In this document: piece by piece, positions 18,216 to 27,035 of the stretch
Layout: every line of letters starts with the position of its first letter
Numbering within the stretch: position 1 is the stretch's first letter
From: Myxococcota bacterium
GTDB taxonomy: Bacteria; Myxococcota_A; UBA9042; DTJE01
DNA: 37,283 nt
Assembly (NCBI GenBank): GCA_029975745.1
Contig: JARKOL010000110.1
Coordinates: forward strand, 1-37,283
Direction: 5' to 3'
Made by a program: the position numbers and the translations under genes
The notes under the pieces: model-generated
The model's input: only the letters and a program-made list of their open reading frames with translations
The model's database searches: none
What the model was told of the DNA's origin: nothing

Positions 18216-18235
18216 CCCCCCTGCTTTGACTTCCC

Positions 18236-18307
18236 GGGCGATTAACTCAGCGGGAGAGTGCGTCCTTCACACGGACGAAGTCACTGGTTCAAATCCAGTA
18301 TCGCCCA
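18236..18307 (+). tRNA. tRNA-Val (anticodon CAC)
   Basis: A 72-nt cloverleaf can be drawn by eye. The acceptor stem is GGGCGAT/ATCGCCC, the D stem ACTC/GAGT with GGG in the loop, and the anticodon stem CGTCC/GGACG with loop TTCACAC giving CAC at 18268-18270. The T stem is ACTGG/CCAGT with loop TTCAAAT. The discriminator base is A and CCA is not encoded. All stems pair without mismatch. Confidence 0.96.
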
Positions 18308-18398
18308 CTTCCCCCGGAATGATTCCCCGCCACCTCTGGGCTTTCCTGGCCTTGGCTCACGGGTCTGCCTTTCCCGGCCTGTGGTCCGAAGATTCCTG

Positions 18399-18427
18399 TT
18401 GACCGCGAACTGGAATCGCGCTACCAA
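18399..18427 (+). promoter_or_regulatory. Possible sigma-70 promoter of the subtilase gene
   Basis: TTGACC (18399-18404) and TACCAA (18422-18427) are separated by 17 nt. A transcript from here would have a leader of about 270 nt that includes all the hairpins at 18582-18660. Confidence 0.4.
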
Positions 18428-18581
18428 TCCGGACACTGTTCGGAAGCGAACCGGAATTGCGGGACCCTGGGCTCTCTTGTGGCCTGTTCGGGTGCGCGCG
18501 CGTGGCGTGGGCACCCGGGGGGTATAGATGGCGACTGCATCCATCCGGGGCCTGGAGCTGATCTTCTTCACCGTCCATCCT

Positions 18582-18660
18582 CCGGGCGACTGTGCCCGGT
18601 TCGTTGAACCCTGACTCAATCAGGTCTGGATTCGGGACCCGGGCTTGTCGGGTACCGAAT
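18582..18660 (+). other. Stacked hairpins in the subtilase leader
   Basis: Four inverted repeats follow each other: CCGGGC/GCCCGG (18582-18599), GGTTC/GAACC (18598-18610), CCTGA/TCAGG (18610-18624), and a longer stem ATTCGG-g-ACCCG / CGGGT-a-CCGAAT (18630-18660) with a 7-nt loop. The first two overlap by two bases. This is compatible with a structured RNA element or tandem terminators without U tracts. No known riboswitch is recognised. Confidence 0.5.
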
Positions 18661-18700
18661 GGTCGCGACTTCCAGGTGTTCCCACAGCGGGGGGAGATTC

Positions 18701-21700
18701 ATGAGGAAGACAACGTGTTGCTGGCCGGTGGCCGCGGTTCCGATCCTGTTGGCCGTGTTCCTGACGGGATGCGGGTTGGTCGCCGATCAGCCCGCCGACC
18801 CGGATTCCGGCGTCAGGGTCTTGCCGGTGCGAGCCGAGGTGACGGTCGAGCCGGAGCTGCTTCGGCAGATCGCGTCGGAACCCGATGCCGCCCTGTCGTA
18901 CCGCATCTACTTCAAGCAGCACCCCGATCTGGGCGCGGCGGCGCACATGGACTGGATCGCCCGCGGCCGTTTCGTCGTGGATTCGCTGAGGAAGGCGGCC
19001 GAGGCCTCGCAGAAGCGGGTGCGTGACCGGCTGGATGCGTCCGGCGTCCCATACCGCGCATTCTGGATCGACAATGTCATCGTGGTCGATCAGTCCAGCC
19101 CCGCGACCCTGTCGAGCCTGATGTCCTTCGAGGAGATCGCGGCGATTCGCGCACCCAGGAAGCTGGGACTGATCGAGCCGGAGAAGACGGGCCCGCAAGG
19201 CCCGGTGATCCAGGCGGTCGAGTCCAACCTGCTGCGCGTGAACGCCGATGATGTCTGGGACATGGGGGTGCGCGGCGAAGGCCTGGTGGTCGCGAATATC
19301 GACACCGGCGTGCGCTACACCCACGAGACCCTGCTTCCCCACTATCGGGGCAATCTGGGCGGGGGGAACTTCAGTCACGCCTACAACTGGTGGGATCCCT
19401 ACGGCGGCAGTCCGGCCGCGCCATACGACTACCACGGTCACGGTTCCCACACGGCCGGCATCATGGTCGGCGAGGATGCCAGCGGGGTGAACCGGATCGG
19501 CGTGGCACCGGGCGCGCAGTGGATCGCGTGCGCCGGCTGCACCGACGCGGGGTGCAGCGATGTCGCACTTCTGGAGTGCGCCCAGTTCATGGCGGCTCCC
19601 TGGGATCTGACGGGCAGCAATCCGGATCCCGACAAGCGTCCGCACGTGGTCAACAACTCGTGGGGCGACTGCGCGACCTACTACGACCCCTGGTACCAGG
19701 GGGTCGTGGATTCCTGGCACGCGGCGGGCATCTACCCGCTGTTCGCGAACGGCAACGCCAGCAACTGCGGCTACAGCGCGCCTCCCGGATGCAACACGGT
19801 CGGCAATCCCGGGCGGTACGGCAACGTGACCGGCGTGGGCTCGACCGGCCAGAACAACGGCGCCTACGCGACCCACTCCAACTGGGGGCCGACGGACAAT
19901 CCCGATCTGATCAACCCGAACGGCTTCGCCAACATCAAGCCCAATGTCGTCGCGCCTGGCGTGAACATCCGATCGGCGCTGAACGCCAGCGACAGCGACT
20001 ATGGGAGCTGGGGGGGCACGTCGATGTCCACCCCCCATGTCGCCGGGCTGGTCGCCCTGATCTGGCAGGCGGCGCCGTGCCTGGTCGGCAACTATCCCCA
20101 AACCGAGGACATCCTGCAGGCGTCGGCGGTCCCGATTCCCTACGCGTCGAACTGCGGAGGCGAGGGGCCGGGCAACCTTCCCAACAACGCCACCGGATGG
20201 GGCGAGATCGATGCCCTGGCGGCCGTCAACCTGGCCTCGTCGTTGTGCGGACCCAGCGGCACGCTCGAGGGCTACGTGACCGATGGGCAGGGGCGGGCGA
20301 TCGCAGGCGTCAGCGTCGAGGCGGGCGGACGAGCGGGCCTGACCGATGGCGACGGCTTCTACCGGCTGACCTACGTTCCCGAGGGGGTTTTCGACGCGAC
20401 GTTCACGCATTATCGCTATCTGCCGGCGACGTTGTCCGTCACGATCGTCGCGGATCAGACGACCGTTCAGGATGCGCAATTGATTCCGCGTCCGACCACC
20501 CAGATTTCGGGCGTGGTTCGCGACGGTTCGGGACACGGTTGGCCGCTGTACGCCAAGCTGGAGTTCTCGGTGCCGACGGGCGAGACCGAGGCGGTCTTCA
20601 CGGACCCCGTGACGGGCAGCTACGCGGCGGACATTCTGGTCGGCGTGGACTATCAGGTGCGGATCACGGCCCACCTGGACGGCTATGACGTCAAGACGGT
20701 GCTCCTGACCGTTGTCGGGCCCACCCAGATCCAGGTCAACCAGGACTTCACGCTCGAATCCGGCACATGCACGGCCTGGGGCTACTCCCCGGTGCTGGTC
20801 ACCGCCTACTCCCAGGATTTCGAGGCAGGCAACGGAGGGTTCACCACCGCGGGAACCACGACGTTCGCCTGGGGACAGCCCACCAGTGGTCCCGGCGCGG
20901 CGCACTCGGGCCTGATGGCCTGGGGGACGAACCTGGCCGGCAACTACAACAACAACGAGAATGGGTACGTCCAGTCGCCCGACATCGATTTGTCGGCGTT
21001 CGTCGGCAAGACTCTGACCGTGGCGTGGTGGCAGTACGTCAACGTCGAGTCCGGGTGGGACTACGCGTACGTGGACGTCAGCAAGGACGGCGGCGGCAAC
21101 TGGACGACCATCCAGGGGCCGATGAGCGGAGCCGTGAGCACGGTCTGGACCCGGCAGGAGCGCGAACTGGACGCCAGTTTCGCGGTCTCCAACTTCCGCA
21201 TCCGCTTCCGGATGACCACCGACTCCTCGGTGACGCTCTCGGGGTTCTTTGTCGATGATATCGAGATCTTCCGCCTTGAAGACACCTGCGCCTTGACGCC
21301 GGGCGGCCTGGTCTTTGGCCAGGTACGTGACCTGAACGACGGCAAGGGGCTGGTTGGCGCACGGGTCGCGGGGGGGGATTCCGGGGAGGCGACGACCTTC
21401 GAATATCCCGACGATCCGGCGCTTCCCGTCGGGTCCTACTTCGCGTTCGCCGGTCCCGGGCTGAGGGAGTTCACCGCGACGAACAAGAGCTACGGCGCCC
21501 GGTCCGCGGACGTGAACGTGGCTGCGGACGAGGTGGTGCGGCAGGACTTCGACCTGGGCACCGGGCGCCTGGTCGTCGAGCCAGACTCGTTGTACCAGCG
21601 CCTGCACGCCGGGTTCATGGAGGACTTCTTCCGGGTCAGGCTGTTCAACGATGGCACGGGCGCGGCGAGTTACGACATTCGCGAGGTTCGAGGGCACATG

Positions 21701-24700
21701 GCGGCGCCGTCCTGGGCGCCGTTCAACCTGGCCAACCTGCCGCAGCCGAGGGTCGGCGGCAAGGACGCCGCGGCGACGACCACGGCTCACCTTCCGATCA
21801 AGTCCACCTTCCTGCAGCAGGGGGTTGCGGCCGATGCCGTGATTCTGAACGAGTTCCCGACGGGCCATCAGTTGTCCTGGGGCGGCAGCTTCGACGGGGG
21901 CAACGGCCAGGTATGGGTGGGCGAGACCTTCGGCGGCAATGACCAGCCGAACTCGTTCTTCGAGTTCTTCCTGCCGGACGGCACATCGACCGGCACGGCG
22001 TCCAGCTACTTCGACCCGGCCCAGGTCTTCATCGCGGATGGGGCCTATGACCCGATCAGCGCGTCGCTGTGGTTCCTGACGGTCACGAGCAGCGGCAGCT
22101 GCGTGTTCGAGGTGGACGCCCAGAGTGGCAGCATCACGGGGCGCTCGATTTGCCCGTCGTGGAGCACCAGCCAGCGGGGCTTGGCGTTCGACCCCTTGAC
22201 CGAGACGTTCTTTGCCGGCACCTGGAACGACGGGTCGATCACGCGGTTCGACCGGGATGGCACGATCCTCGAGAACGTGGCCATGGGATTGGCGATTTCC
22301 GGTCTGGCCTACAACTACACGACCGGGCACCTGTACGTGATCGAGAACGGGTCGGCTTCGGCGCCCCACCTGCACATCGTGGATCCGGGTAACGGGTATC
22401 CCATCGTCAACAGTTTCACCATTCCCGGCCAGTCGGACAACTTCCAGGCGGGTCTGGGCATCGACTGCGAAGGCTACGCCTGGGTCGTGAACCAGAAGAC
22501 GAACATGGTGCATCAGGTGGACGTCGGGGAGCCGATGGCATGCCTGGGCGGCTTGGACTGGGTCGAGTTCGGGCCCGAGAGCGGGGTGCTGGAGCCCGGC
22601 GAGGGGGTCGAACTGTCGGTGCGGCTGTACGCGGACGAGGTGGACTTCGGCCACTACGAGGGACATCTGCGGGTTTCGAGCGACACGCCGTACGGGCCGG
22701 TCGGCGTCAACCTGACGATGGACCATGTCGATCGCTTCACGATCGCGATCACGACCGAGGGCGAAGGTACGACCCTGCCGTCGGGCATGGTGGATGTGTG
22801 GGGACTGGATGACCTGACGATCGCGATCCAGCCCGCCGAGAAGTACCACACGCACGAGGTATATCTGGACGGGGTTCCCCAGGGGCGGTACCTGCCGGAA
22901 CTGGTGATTCCGGCGATCCTGCAGAACCACCAGGTCCACGTGCTGTTCGGGTACACCTGCGCGGTCGATGCGGATTGCGTGAACCCCGAAAACGACTGCC
23001 TTGGCGTCTGCGAGGACGGCATGTGCCTGTTCCATCGGTTCAAGGTGGCGGGGGATGCCTGCGGGGACACGGCCGACTCGGAATGTTCGGCGCCGGATAC
23101 CTGCAACGGTCTGGGCCGCTGCCTGCCCAACCACGTCTTGTCGGGAACGGCGTGCAATGCCGATTCGGACGGCTGCACGGTGGGGGACGCCTGCCATGCG
23201 GGCGCGTGCGTGGCTGGCGGCGCGCCGGACTGCACCGGCGAGAACGACGCGTGCAACATGGGCGCGTGCGCATCGACGGGCCTCAACTCCTACGCGTGCG
23301 TGAAGGACCCGACGCCCCGGGAGGGGGCGCTGTGCAACGCGGACTCGAACGGCTGCACGATCGAGGACACCTGCGTTGCGGGGGCGTGCGTGGCCGGCGC
23401 GGCGGCGGACTGTTCGGACCTGGACGACGCGTGCAACGTCGGCGCATGTCATTCCACGGGGCTCAACAGCTTCAGGTGCCTGAAGGATCCGGCTCCCATG
23501 GAAGACGTGGCATGCAATGCGGATTCCAACGGCTGCACGGTGGGGGACGCCTGCAAGGCGGGCGCATGCGTCGCGGGCCCGGCGCCGGACTGCAGCGCCG
23601 AGAACGACCAGTGCAATACGGGCACGTGCGCCTCGACCGGGGATGATGCGTACGCCTGCGAAAAGGACCCAACGCCCCAGGAGGGGGCGCTGTGCAACGC
23701 GGACTCGACCGGCTGCACGATCGAGGACACCTGCGTGGCGGGAGCGTGCGTGGCCGGCGATGCGCCGGACTGCACGGGCATGGACGACGCGTGCAACGTC
23801 GGGATCTGCCGCTCGGCGGGGAATCACACGTACACCTGCGCGAAGGACCCGGCTCCGATGGAAGACGTGGCATGCAATGCGGATTCCAACGGCTGCACGG
23901 TGGGGGATGCCTGCAAGGCGGGCGCATGCGTCGCGGGCCCGGCGCCGGACTGCAGCGGCCAGGACGACCAGTGCAATTGGGGGGTGTGTTCGTCCACGGG
24001 GAACACGGCTTACGCATGCATCAAGAACCCGATGGCCCACGAGGGTGCGCTGTGCAACGCCGACTTCGACGGCTGCACGGTCGAGGACACGTGCATGGCG
24101 GGTGCGTGCGTCGCGGGTGCGGCCCCGGACTGCACGGGCATGAACGATGCGTGCAACGTGGGGGTCTGCGTGTCGGCGGGGAACCACGCCTTCGCCTGCG
24201 CGAAGGACCCGGAACCCCTGGAGGATGCGGCCTGCAATGCGGACTCCAATGGCTGCACGGTGGGGGATGCCTGCGTCGCGGGCGCGTGCGTGGCCGGCGC
24301 CGCTCCGGACTGCAGCGCCGAGGACGACCAGTGCAACACGGGGGTCTGCACCTCCACGGGCGAGGATGCGTACGCCTGCGCGAAGGACCCGGCTTCCCAC
24401 CAGGGGGCGCGGTGCAACGCCGACTCGGATGGCTGCACCGTCGGGGATCTGTGTGACGCGGGCGCCTGCGTGGCCGGCAACGCGCCGGACTGCGCGGGCC
24501 TGGCGGACCAGTGCAACGCGGGCGTGTGCCAGTCCACGGGCAACGATCAGTACGTCTGCGCCAAGGATCCGACGCCGTTCGAAGGGGATGTCTGCGACGA
24601 CGGCGATCCCTGCACCGTGGCGGCTTGCGCCGACGGCGCCTGTGGGTTCCGGGATGCGGTCGAGGATTGCTGCGGATCCCACGAGGATTGCGACGTCCCG

Positions 24701-25276
24701 CTGGAGCGGTGCGACCTGGCCGAAAACGTATGCGAGGCGGTTCATTGCACGGCCTGCGAAGAGGATGCGGACTGCGGGGCCGAGGGGAACAAGTGCCTGC
24801 TGCTGTACTCGGGTTCGTACTGCGTGGTGGCCTGCGACAAGGACGATTCCGGAACCTGTCCGGACGGTGCAACGTGTCGCGAGGCGGCCCAGGATCTGTT
24901 CCTCTGCGTGCCGGATGACGGGGACTGCGAGTGCGTGTCGAAGGCGCGCACTCTGTGCAAGTCCGACGAGCTGGTCTGGGTCAACAGTTGCGGCCAGATC
25001 GGCGAGGTCATCGACGACTGCGACGGGCGTGGTTGCCTGGACGCCGCCTGCTGCCCGGAGGGCACCCGGCGTGACGGCGACGAGTGCCGGACGCCCGAGG
25101 TTCCGCAGGACGTGATTCAGGACGGCGTCGCTCCCGACGCGGGCGGCGAACCAACCTCGAAGGGCAGTGGCGGCTGTTCGGCCGGAACCCGGGGCCAGAC
25201 CTCTGCCGCCCCTGGGCTGCTGCTGCTCCTGGTCGGCGTCCTGGGATTCCGGCGGCTTCGTCGGCGTGCGATCTGA
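18701..25276 (+). CDS. Giant subtilisin-like serine protease lipoprotein with Cys-rich repeats and MYXO-CTERM-like tail
   Basis: A 2191-residue secreted protein. The signal ends VFLTGC (Cys24). The subtilase domain (about 190-520) has the triad Asp in VVANIDTGVR (about 203), His in HGHGSHTAG (about 247) and Ser in GGTSMSTPHVAG (about 443), with the oxyanion Asn in LFANGNASN. Next come carboxypeptidase-regulatory-like beta domains (LEGYVTDGQGRAIAGVSVEA, ISGVVRDGSG), a MAM/immune-inhibitor-A-like sandwich (about 705-860) and a further regulatory-like domain. A propeller-like region follows (about 1040-1280). Residues about 1485-1965 are eight 60-residue Cys-rich repeats. The C-terminus is GGCSAG, a hydrophobic helix (LLLLLVGVLGF) and RRLRRR, as in MYXO-CTERM surface-sorting tails. 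ATG 18701 has GGGGGGAGA upstream. The likely place is the cell surface, acting on external protein; substrate unknown. Confidence 0.93.
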   Translation: MRKTTCCWPVAAVPILLAVFLTGCGLVADQPADPDSGVRVLPVRAEVTVEPELLRQIASEPDAALSYRIYFKQHPDLGAAAHMDWIARGRFVVDSLRKAAEASQKRVRDRLDASGVPYRAFWIDNVIVVDQSSPATLSSLMSFEEIAAIRAPRKLGLIEPEKTGPQGPVIQAVESNLLRVNADDVWDMGVRGEGLVVANIDTGVRYTHETLLPHYRGNLGGGNFSHAYNWWDPYGGSPAAPYDYHGHGSHTAGIMVGEDASGVNRIGVAPGAQWIACAGCTDAGCSDVALLECAQFMAAPWDLTGSNPDPDKRPHVVNNSWGDCATYYDPWYQGVVDSWHAAGIYPLFANGNASNCGYSAPPGCNTVGNPGRYGNVTGVGSTGQNNGAYATHSNWGPTDNPDLINPNGFANIKPNVVAPGVNIRSALNASDSDYGSWGGTSMSTPHVAGLVALIWQAAPCLVGNYPQTEDILQASAVPIPYASNCGGEGPGNLPNNATGWGEIDALAAVNLASSLCGPSGTLEGYVTDGQGRAIAGVSVEAGGRAGLTDGDGFYRLTYVPEGVFDATFTHYRYLPATLSVTIVADQTTVQDAQLIPRPTTQISGVVRDGSGHGWPLYAKLEFSVPTGETEAVFTDPVTGSYAADILVGVDYQVRITAHLDGYDVKTVLLTVVGPTQIQVNQDFTLESGTCTAWGYSPVLVTAYSQDFEAGNGGFTTAGTTTFAWGQPTSGPGAAHSGLMAWGTNLAGNYNNNENGYVQSPDIDLSAFVGKTLTVAWWQYVNVESGWDYAYVDVSKDGGGNWTTIQGPMSGAVSTVWTRQERELDASFAVSNFRIRFRMTTDSSVTLSGFFVDDIEIFRLEDTCALTPGGLVFGQVRDLNDGKGLVGARVAGGDSGEATTFEYPDDPALPVGSYFAFAGPGLREFTATNKSYGARSADVNVAADEVVRQDFDLGTGRLVVEPDSLYQRLHAGFMEDFFRVRLFNDGTGAASYDIREVRGHMAAPSWAPFNLANLPQPRVGGKDAAATTTAHLPIKSTFLQQGVAADAVILNEFPTGHQLSWGGSFDGGNGQVWVGETFGGNDQPNSFFEFFLPDGTSTGTASSYFDPAQVFIADGAYDPISASLWFLTVTSSGSCVFEVDAQSGSITGRSICPSWSTSQRGLAFDPLTETFFAGTWNDGSITRFDRDGTILENVAMGLAISGLAYNYTTGHLYVIENGSASAPHLHIVDPGNGYPIVNSFTIPGQSDNFQAGLGIDCEGYAWVVNQKTNMVHQVDVGEPMACLGGLDWVEFGPESGVLEPGEGVELSVRLYADEVDFGHYEGHLRVSSDTPYGPVGVNLTMDHVDRFTIAITTEGEGTTLPSGMVDVWGLDDLTIAIQPAEKYHTHEVYLDGVPQGRYLPELVIPAILQNHQVHVLFGYTCAVDADCVNPENDCLGVCEDGMCLFHRFKVAGDACGDTADSECSAPDTCNGLGRCLPNHVLSGTACNADSDGCTVGDACHAGACVAGGAPDCTGENDACNMGACASTGLNSYACVKDPTPREGALCNADSNGCTIEDTCVAGACVAGAAADCSDLDDACNVGACHSTGLNSFRCLKDPAPMEDVACNADSNGCTVGDACKAGACVAGPAPDCSAENDQCNTGTCASTGDDAYACEKDPTPQEGALCNADSTGCTIEDTCVAGACVAGDAPDCTGMDDACNVGICRSAGNHTYTCAKDPAPMEDVACNADSNGCTVGDACKAGACVAGPAPDCSGQDDQCNWGVCSSTGNTAYACIKNPMAHEGALCNADFDGCTVEDTCMAGACVAGAAPDCTGMNDACNVGVCVSAGNHAFACAKDPEPLEDAACNADSNGCTVGDACVAGACVAGAAPDCSAEDDQCNTGVCTSTGEDAYACAKDPASHQGARCNADSDGCTVGDLCDAGACVAGNAPDCAGLADQCNAGVCQSTGNDQYVCAKDPTPFEGDVCDDGDPCTVAACADGACGFRDAVEDCCGSHEDCDVPLERCDLAENVCEAVHCTACEEDADCGAEGNKCLLLYSGSYCVVACDKDDSGTCPDGATCREAAQDLFLCVPDDGDCECVSKARTLCKSDELVWVNSCGQIGEVIDDCDGRGCLDAACCPEGTRRDGDECRTPEVPQDVIQDGVAPDAGGEPTSKGSGGCSAGTRGQTSAAPGLLLLLVGVLGFRRLRRRAI
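23153..24592 (+). repeat. Eight in-frame 180-bp coding repeats (Cys-rich, 60 residues each)
   Basis: Units begin at 23153, 23333, 23513, 23693, 23873, 24053, 24233 and 24413, with no length change between them; a ninth, diverged partial unit begins at 24593. Each encodes CNADSxGCT, AGACVAG, APDC, a C-N-x-G-x-C block and a KDP spacer. Units 1-6 alternate between a VGDAC form and an [IV]EDTC form, giving a 360-bp higher-order period; units 7 and 8 are both VGD forms. The first 85 bases of units 3 and 5 differ at one position. Confidence 0.95.
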
Positions 25277-25363
25277 TCCAGCCAGGCCAGACCTGACCTG
25301 ACCGCGCGGCAATTCACGTCACAGCCCAGCCCGATGCAGGACGCAGGGGGGAATCCACGCGCA

Positions 25364-25406
25364 CCGGGTCCAGGGGGAACCCGGGAGCCGAGGGCACCCT
25401 CCCGGG
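25364..25406. terminator. Possible bidirectional terminator hairpins between convergent genes
   Basis: Two overlapping inverted repeats, CCGGGT/ACCCGG (25364-25384) and CCCGGGA/TCCCGGG (25380-25406), lie in the 179-bp gap between the convergent subtilase and HAD genes. No T tract follows, so termination is a guess from position and stem strength. Confidence 0.35.
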
Positions 25407-25455
25407 CGAGGTTGCCAGGTTCGTTGGGTCCGCTTTGGGGGTGTCGGGTGTCGGC

Positions 25456-26076
25456 TCAGTCCGTCGCCAAGGGGAGGCCCCGTTCCCGAAGCTGGCGCCG
25501 CAACGTGACGGCGTCCTGGAACACCTCGGCGTCCATGCCGACCGCACGGGCCCCATCGACGTTGCGCGGGACGTCGTCCACGAAGAAGCAGCGGTCGGGC
25601 GGCACGCCGACGTCTTTCGCCGCCTGGCGGTAGAAGTCCGGCTCGGGCTTCAGCAGGCCGACCTGGTAGGACACGGTCGGGCGGGGAATGGCCTGGAGCA
25701 CCGGCATCCGTGCCAGCAGGTAGGGGAAGTGCAGGGGCTCGGTGTCCGACAACAGGCCCACCGGCACCTGCGCCGCAATCTCGAAGAACAGGCGATCCAT
25801 GTCCGGCTTGGGACGGAAGATGTCGCACCACCTGGCGACGAAGGTGTCGTAGTCCCAGGTCTCGCCCAGGCGGGTCATGACCTCGTTCCAGAAGGCCCGT
25901 GGCGTGACCAGGCCCCGCCCGAAGCGAACGAACAGCGGGTCCTGCACCAGCCTGGCCAGGCTCAGCTCCCCGGGGGCGGTGCCGGCCAGACGCGGCCACA
26001 GGCTGCGCTCGGTATCGACATCGATCAGGACGCCTCCCAGGTCGAAGATCACGGCCTGGGGCCCAGGGTGAGTCAT
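25456..26076 (-). CDS. HAD-superfamily phosphatase, YihX-like
   Basis: A 206-residue haloacid-dehalogenase-like hydrolase. Motif I is VIFDLGGVLIDVD, with the nucleophile Asp12. The usual second Asp is replaced by Gly, as in E. coli YihX (FDLGNV), an alpha-glucose-1-phosphate phosphatase. Motif II is GLLSDTEPLHFP, with Ser. The motif III Lys is in VGLLKPEPDFY and motif IV is CFFVDDVPRN. A helical cap lies between motifs I and II. The ATG at 26076 overlaps the stop of the MscS gene (ATGA), so translation is probably coupled. Substrate unknown; it is the last gene of the ATPase-MscS-HAD operon. Confidence 0.92.
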   Translation of the reverse strand: MTHPGPQAVIFDLGGVLIDVDTERSLWPRLAGTAPGELSLARLVQDPLFVRFGRGLVTPRAFWNEVMTRLGETWDYDTFVARWCDIFRPKPDMDRLFFEIAAQVPVGLLSDTEPLHFPYLLARMPVLQAIPRPTVSYQVGLLKPEPDFYRQAAKDVGVPPDRCFFVDDVPRNVDGARAVGMDAEVFQDAVTLRRQLRERGLPLATD

Positions 26077-27017
26077 GCGGAGGTCTCCTCGACGGCCGTC
26101 CCGTCCAGCGAGCGGTGCAGCACGGCCGGTGGCTGGATGCCGGCGGCTCGGAATGCGGGCAGCACCCGCAGGTTCACGTCGGTCACGAACGCGTTCTCGT
26201 ACTGCGTGTCCAGGACATAGGCCCGCAGTCGCAGACGCACGGCCACGTAGTTCGCCTCGATCACGTTGGCCACGTTCACCCGGATCGGCTTGGGCAGGAA
26301 GACGTACAGACTGGACAACGCGGCCTCGTGGACGATCCGCTGGGCCTGTTCCACGTCCTGATCGACGCCGATCAGGAAGTCCATCACGACCTGCATGTCC
26401 AGGGCGCCGTAGTTTCCGCAGGACGTGATGTCCGACAGGAACTTGTTGTTCGGAATCGTGACGATGTTGTCGTCCAGGGTCTGCATGCGCACCGAACGCA
26501 GGCCGATCGCGCGGATATCCCCGTACTGGCCGCCGAACGAGACCCGATCGCCGACCTGGAACGGGCGGTCCAGCATGATGGTGATGCCCGCCACGAACGA
26601 GGCCACCAGATCCTTGACCGCGAAGCCGACCGATACGGCGACCGTGCCGCCGACCACGGCCAGCACCCGGTTGTCCAGGCGGAAACTGAGCATCAAGGTG
26701 GCGATGCCCGTTCCCACGTACAGGAAGAACTGCAGGAACGTCGCGATCTTGTGGAACGTCATCCTGCGGTCGGCGAAACGTCGGCTGAGGCCCTCGACGA
26801 ACGCATCCAGGAACTTCAGCAGGATCCAGACGGCCACGATCAGACCCAGGGACGTCAGCACGCCGCCCCAGCGAATCAGGCGCGTCAACTGGGTGATTGT
26901 CTCGACGTCGGCCTCCTGGGCCAGCGCGGCGGCAGGCACCAGAAGGAGGGCCGCCATGGCCAGGGACCGCACGGCGACCGGGCCGCGAAGCCGGGTTGGC
27001 TGTGGTCGTCGGTTCAT
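26073..27017 (-). CDS. MscS-family mechanosensitive channel with a signal peptide
   Basis: A 314-residue protein with a cleavable-looking signal (LAMAALLLVPAAALAQEA), then a hydrophobic helix (GGVLTSLGLIVAVWILLKFL), a second one (FFLYVGTGIATLML) and the pore-lining TM3 (VVGGTVAVSVGFAVKDLVAS). The MscS beta-domain follows: LDRPFQVGDRVSFGGQYGDI and TLDDNIVTIPNNKF are hallmark motifs. Such channels open under membrane tension to release solutes. Start ATG 27017 has GGGGA 5-6 nt upstream; ATG 27029 would add four residues. It follows the membrane ATPase gene by 18 bp. That fixed pairing suggests the ATPase modulates the channel, which is inference. Confidence 0.94.
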   Translation of the reverse strand: MNRRPQPTRLRGPVAVRSLAMAALLLVPAAALAQEADVETITQLTRLIRWGGVLTSLGLIVAVWILLKFLDAFVEGLSRRFADRRMTFHKIATFLQFFLYVGTGIATLMLSFRLDNRVLAVVGGTVAVSVGFAVKDLVASFVAGITIMLDRPFQVGDRVSFGGQYGDIRAIGLRSVRMQTLDDNIVTIPNNKFLSDITSCGNYGALDMQVVMDFLIGVDQDVEQAQRIVHEAALSSLYVFLPKPIRVNVANVIEANYVAVRLRLRAYVLDTQYENAFVTDVNLRVLPAFRAAGIQPPAVLHRSLDGTAVEETSA

Positions 27018-27035
27018 GTCGTTCCCCATCCGTCG

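Larger units (their letters stand above)
18308..18700 (+). other. 393-bp non-coding stretch upstream of the subtilase gene
   Basis: No credible gene is seen on either strand. It holds a possible promoter at 18399-18427, a TATAGAT at 18523-18529 with no matching -35, and four closely packed hairpin sequences from 18582 to 18660, then a GGGGGGAGA ribosome binding site. No U-rich terminator follows the tRNA. It most likely serves as the subtilase promoter and a long leader, or contains a small RNA. Confidence 0.6.

Noticed and set aside
18281-18619. Minus-strand open frame of 112 codons ending in AILDLNQ
   Set aside because: That ending is the well-known false translation across the antisense of a tRNA gene. 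There is no ribosome binding site or domain.
23153-24592. The 180-bp periodicity as a possible CRISPR or satellite array
   Set aside because: The units are in frame, code for conserved Cys patterns, and have no spacers.
18620-25312. A 2230-codon open frame on the minus strand
   Set aside because: It mirrors the subtilase gene exactly. The apparent repeats in it are the antisense of the Cys-rich repeats.
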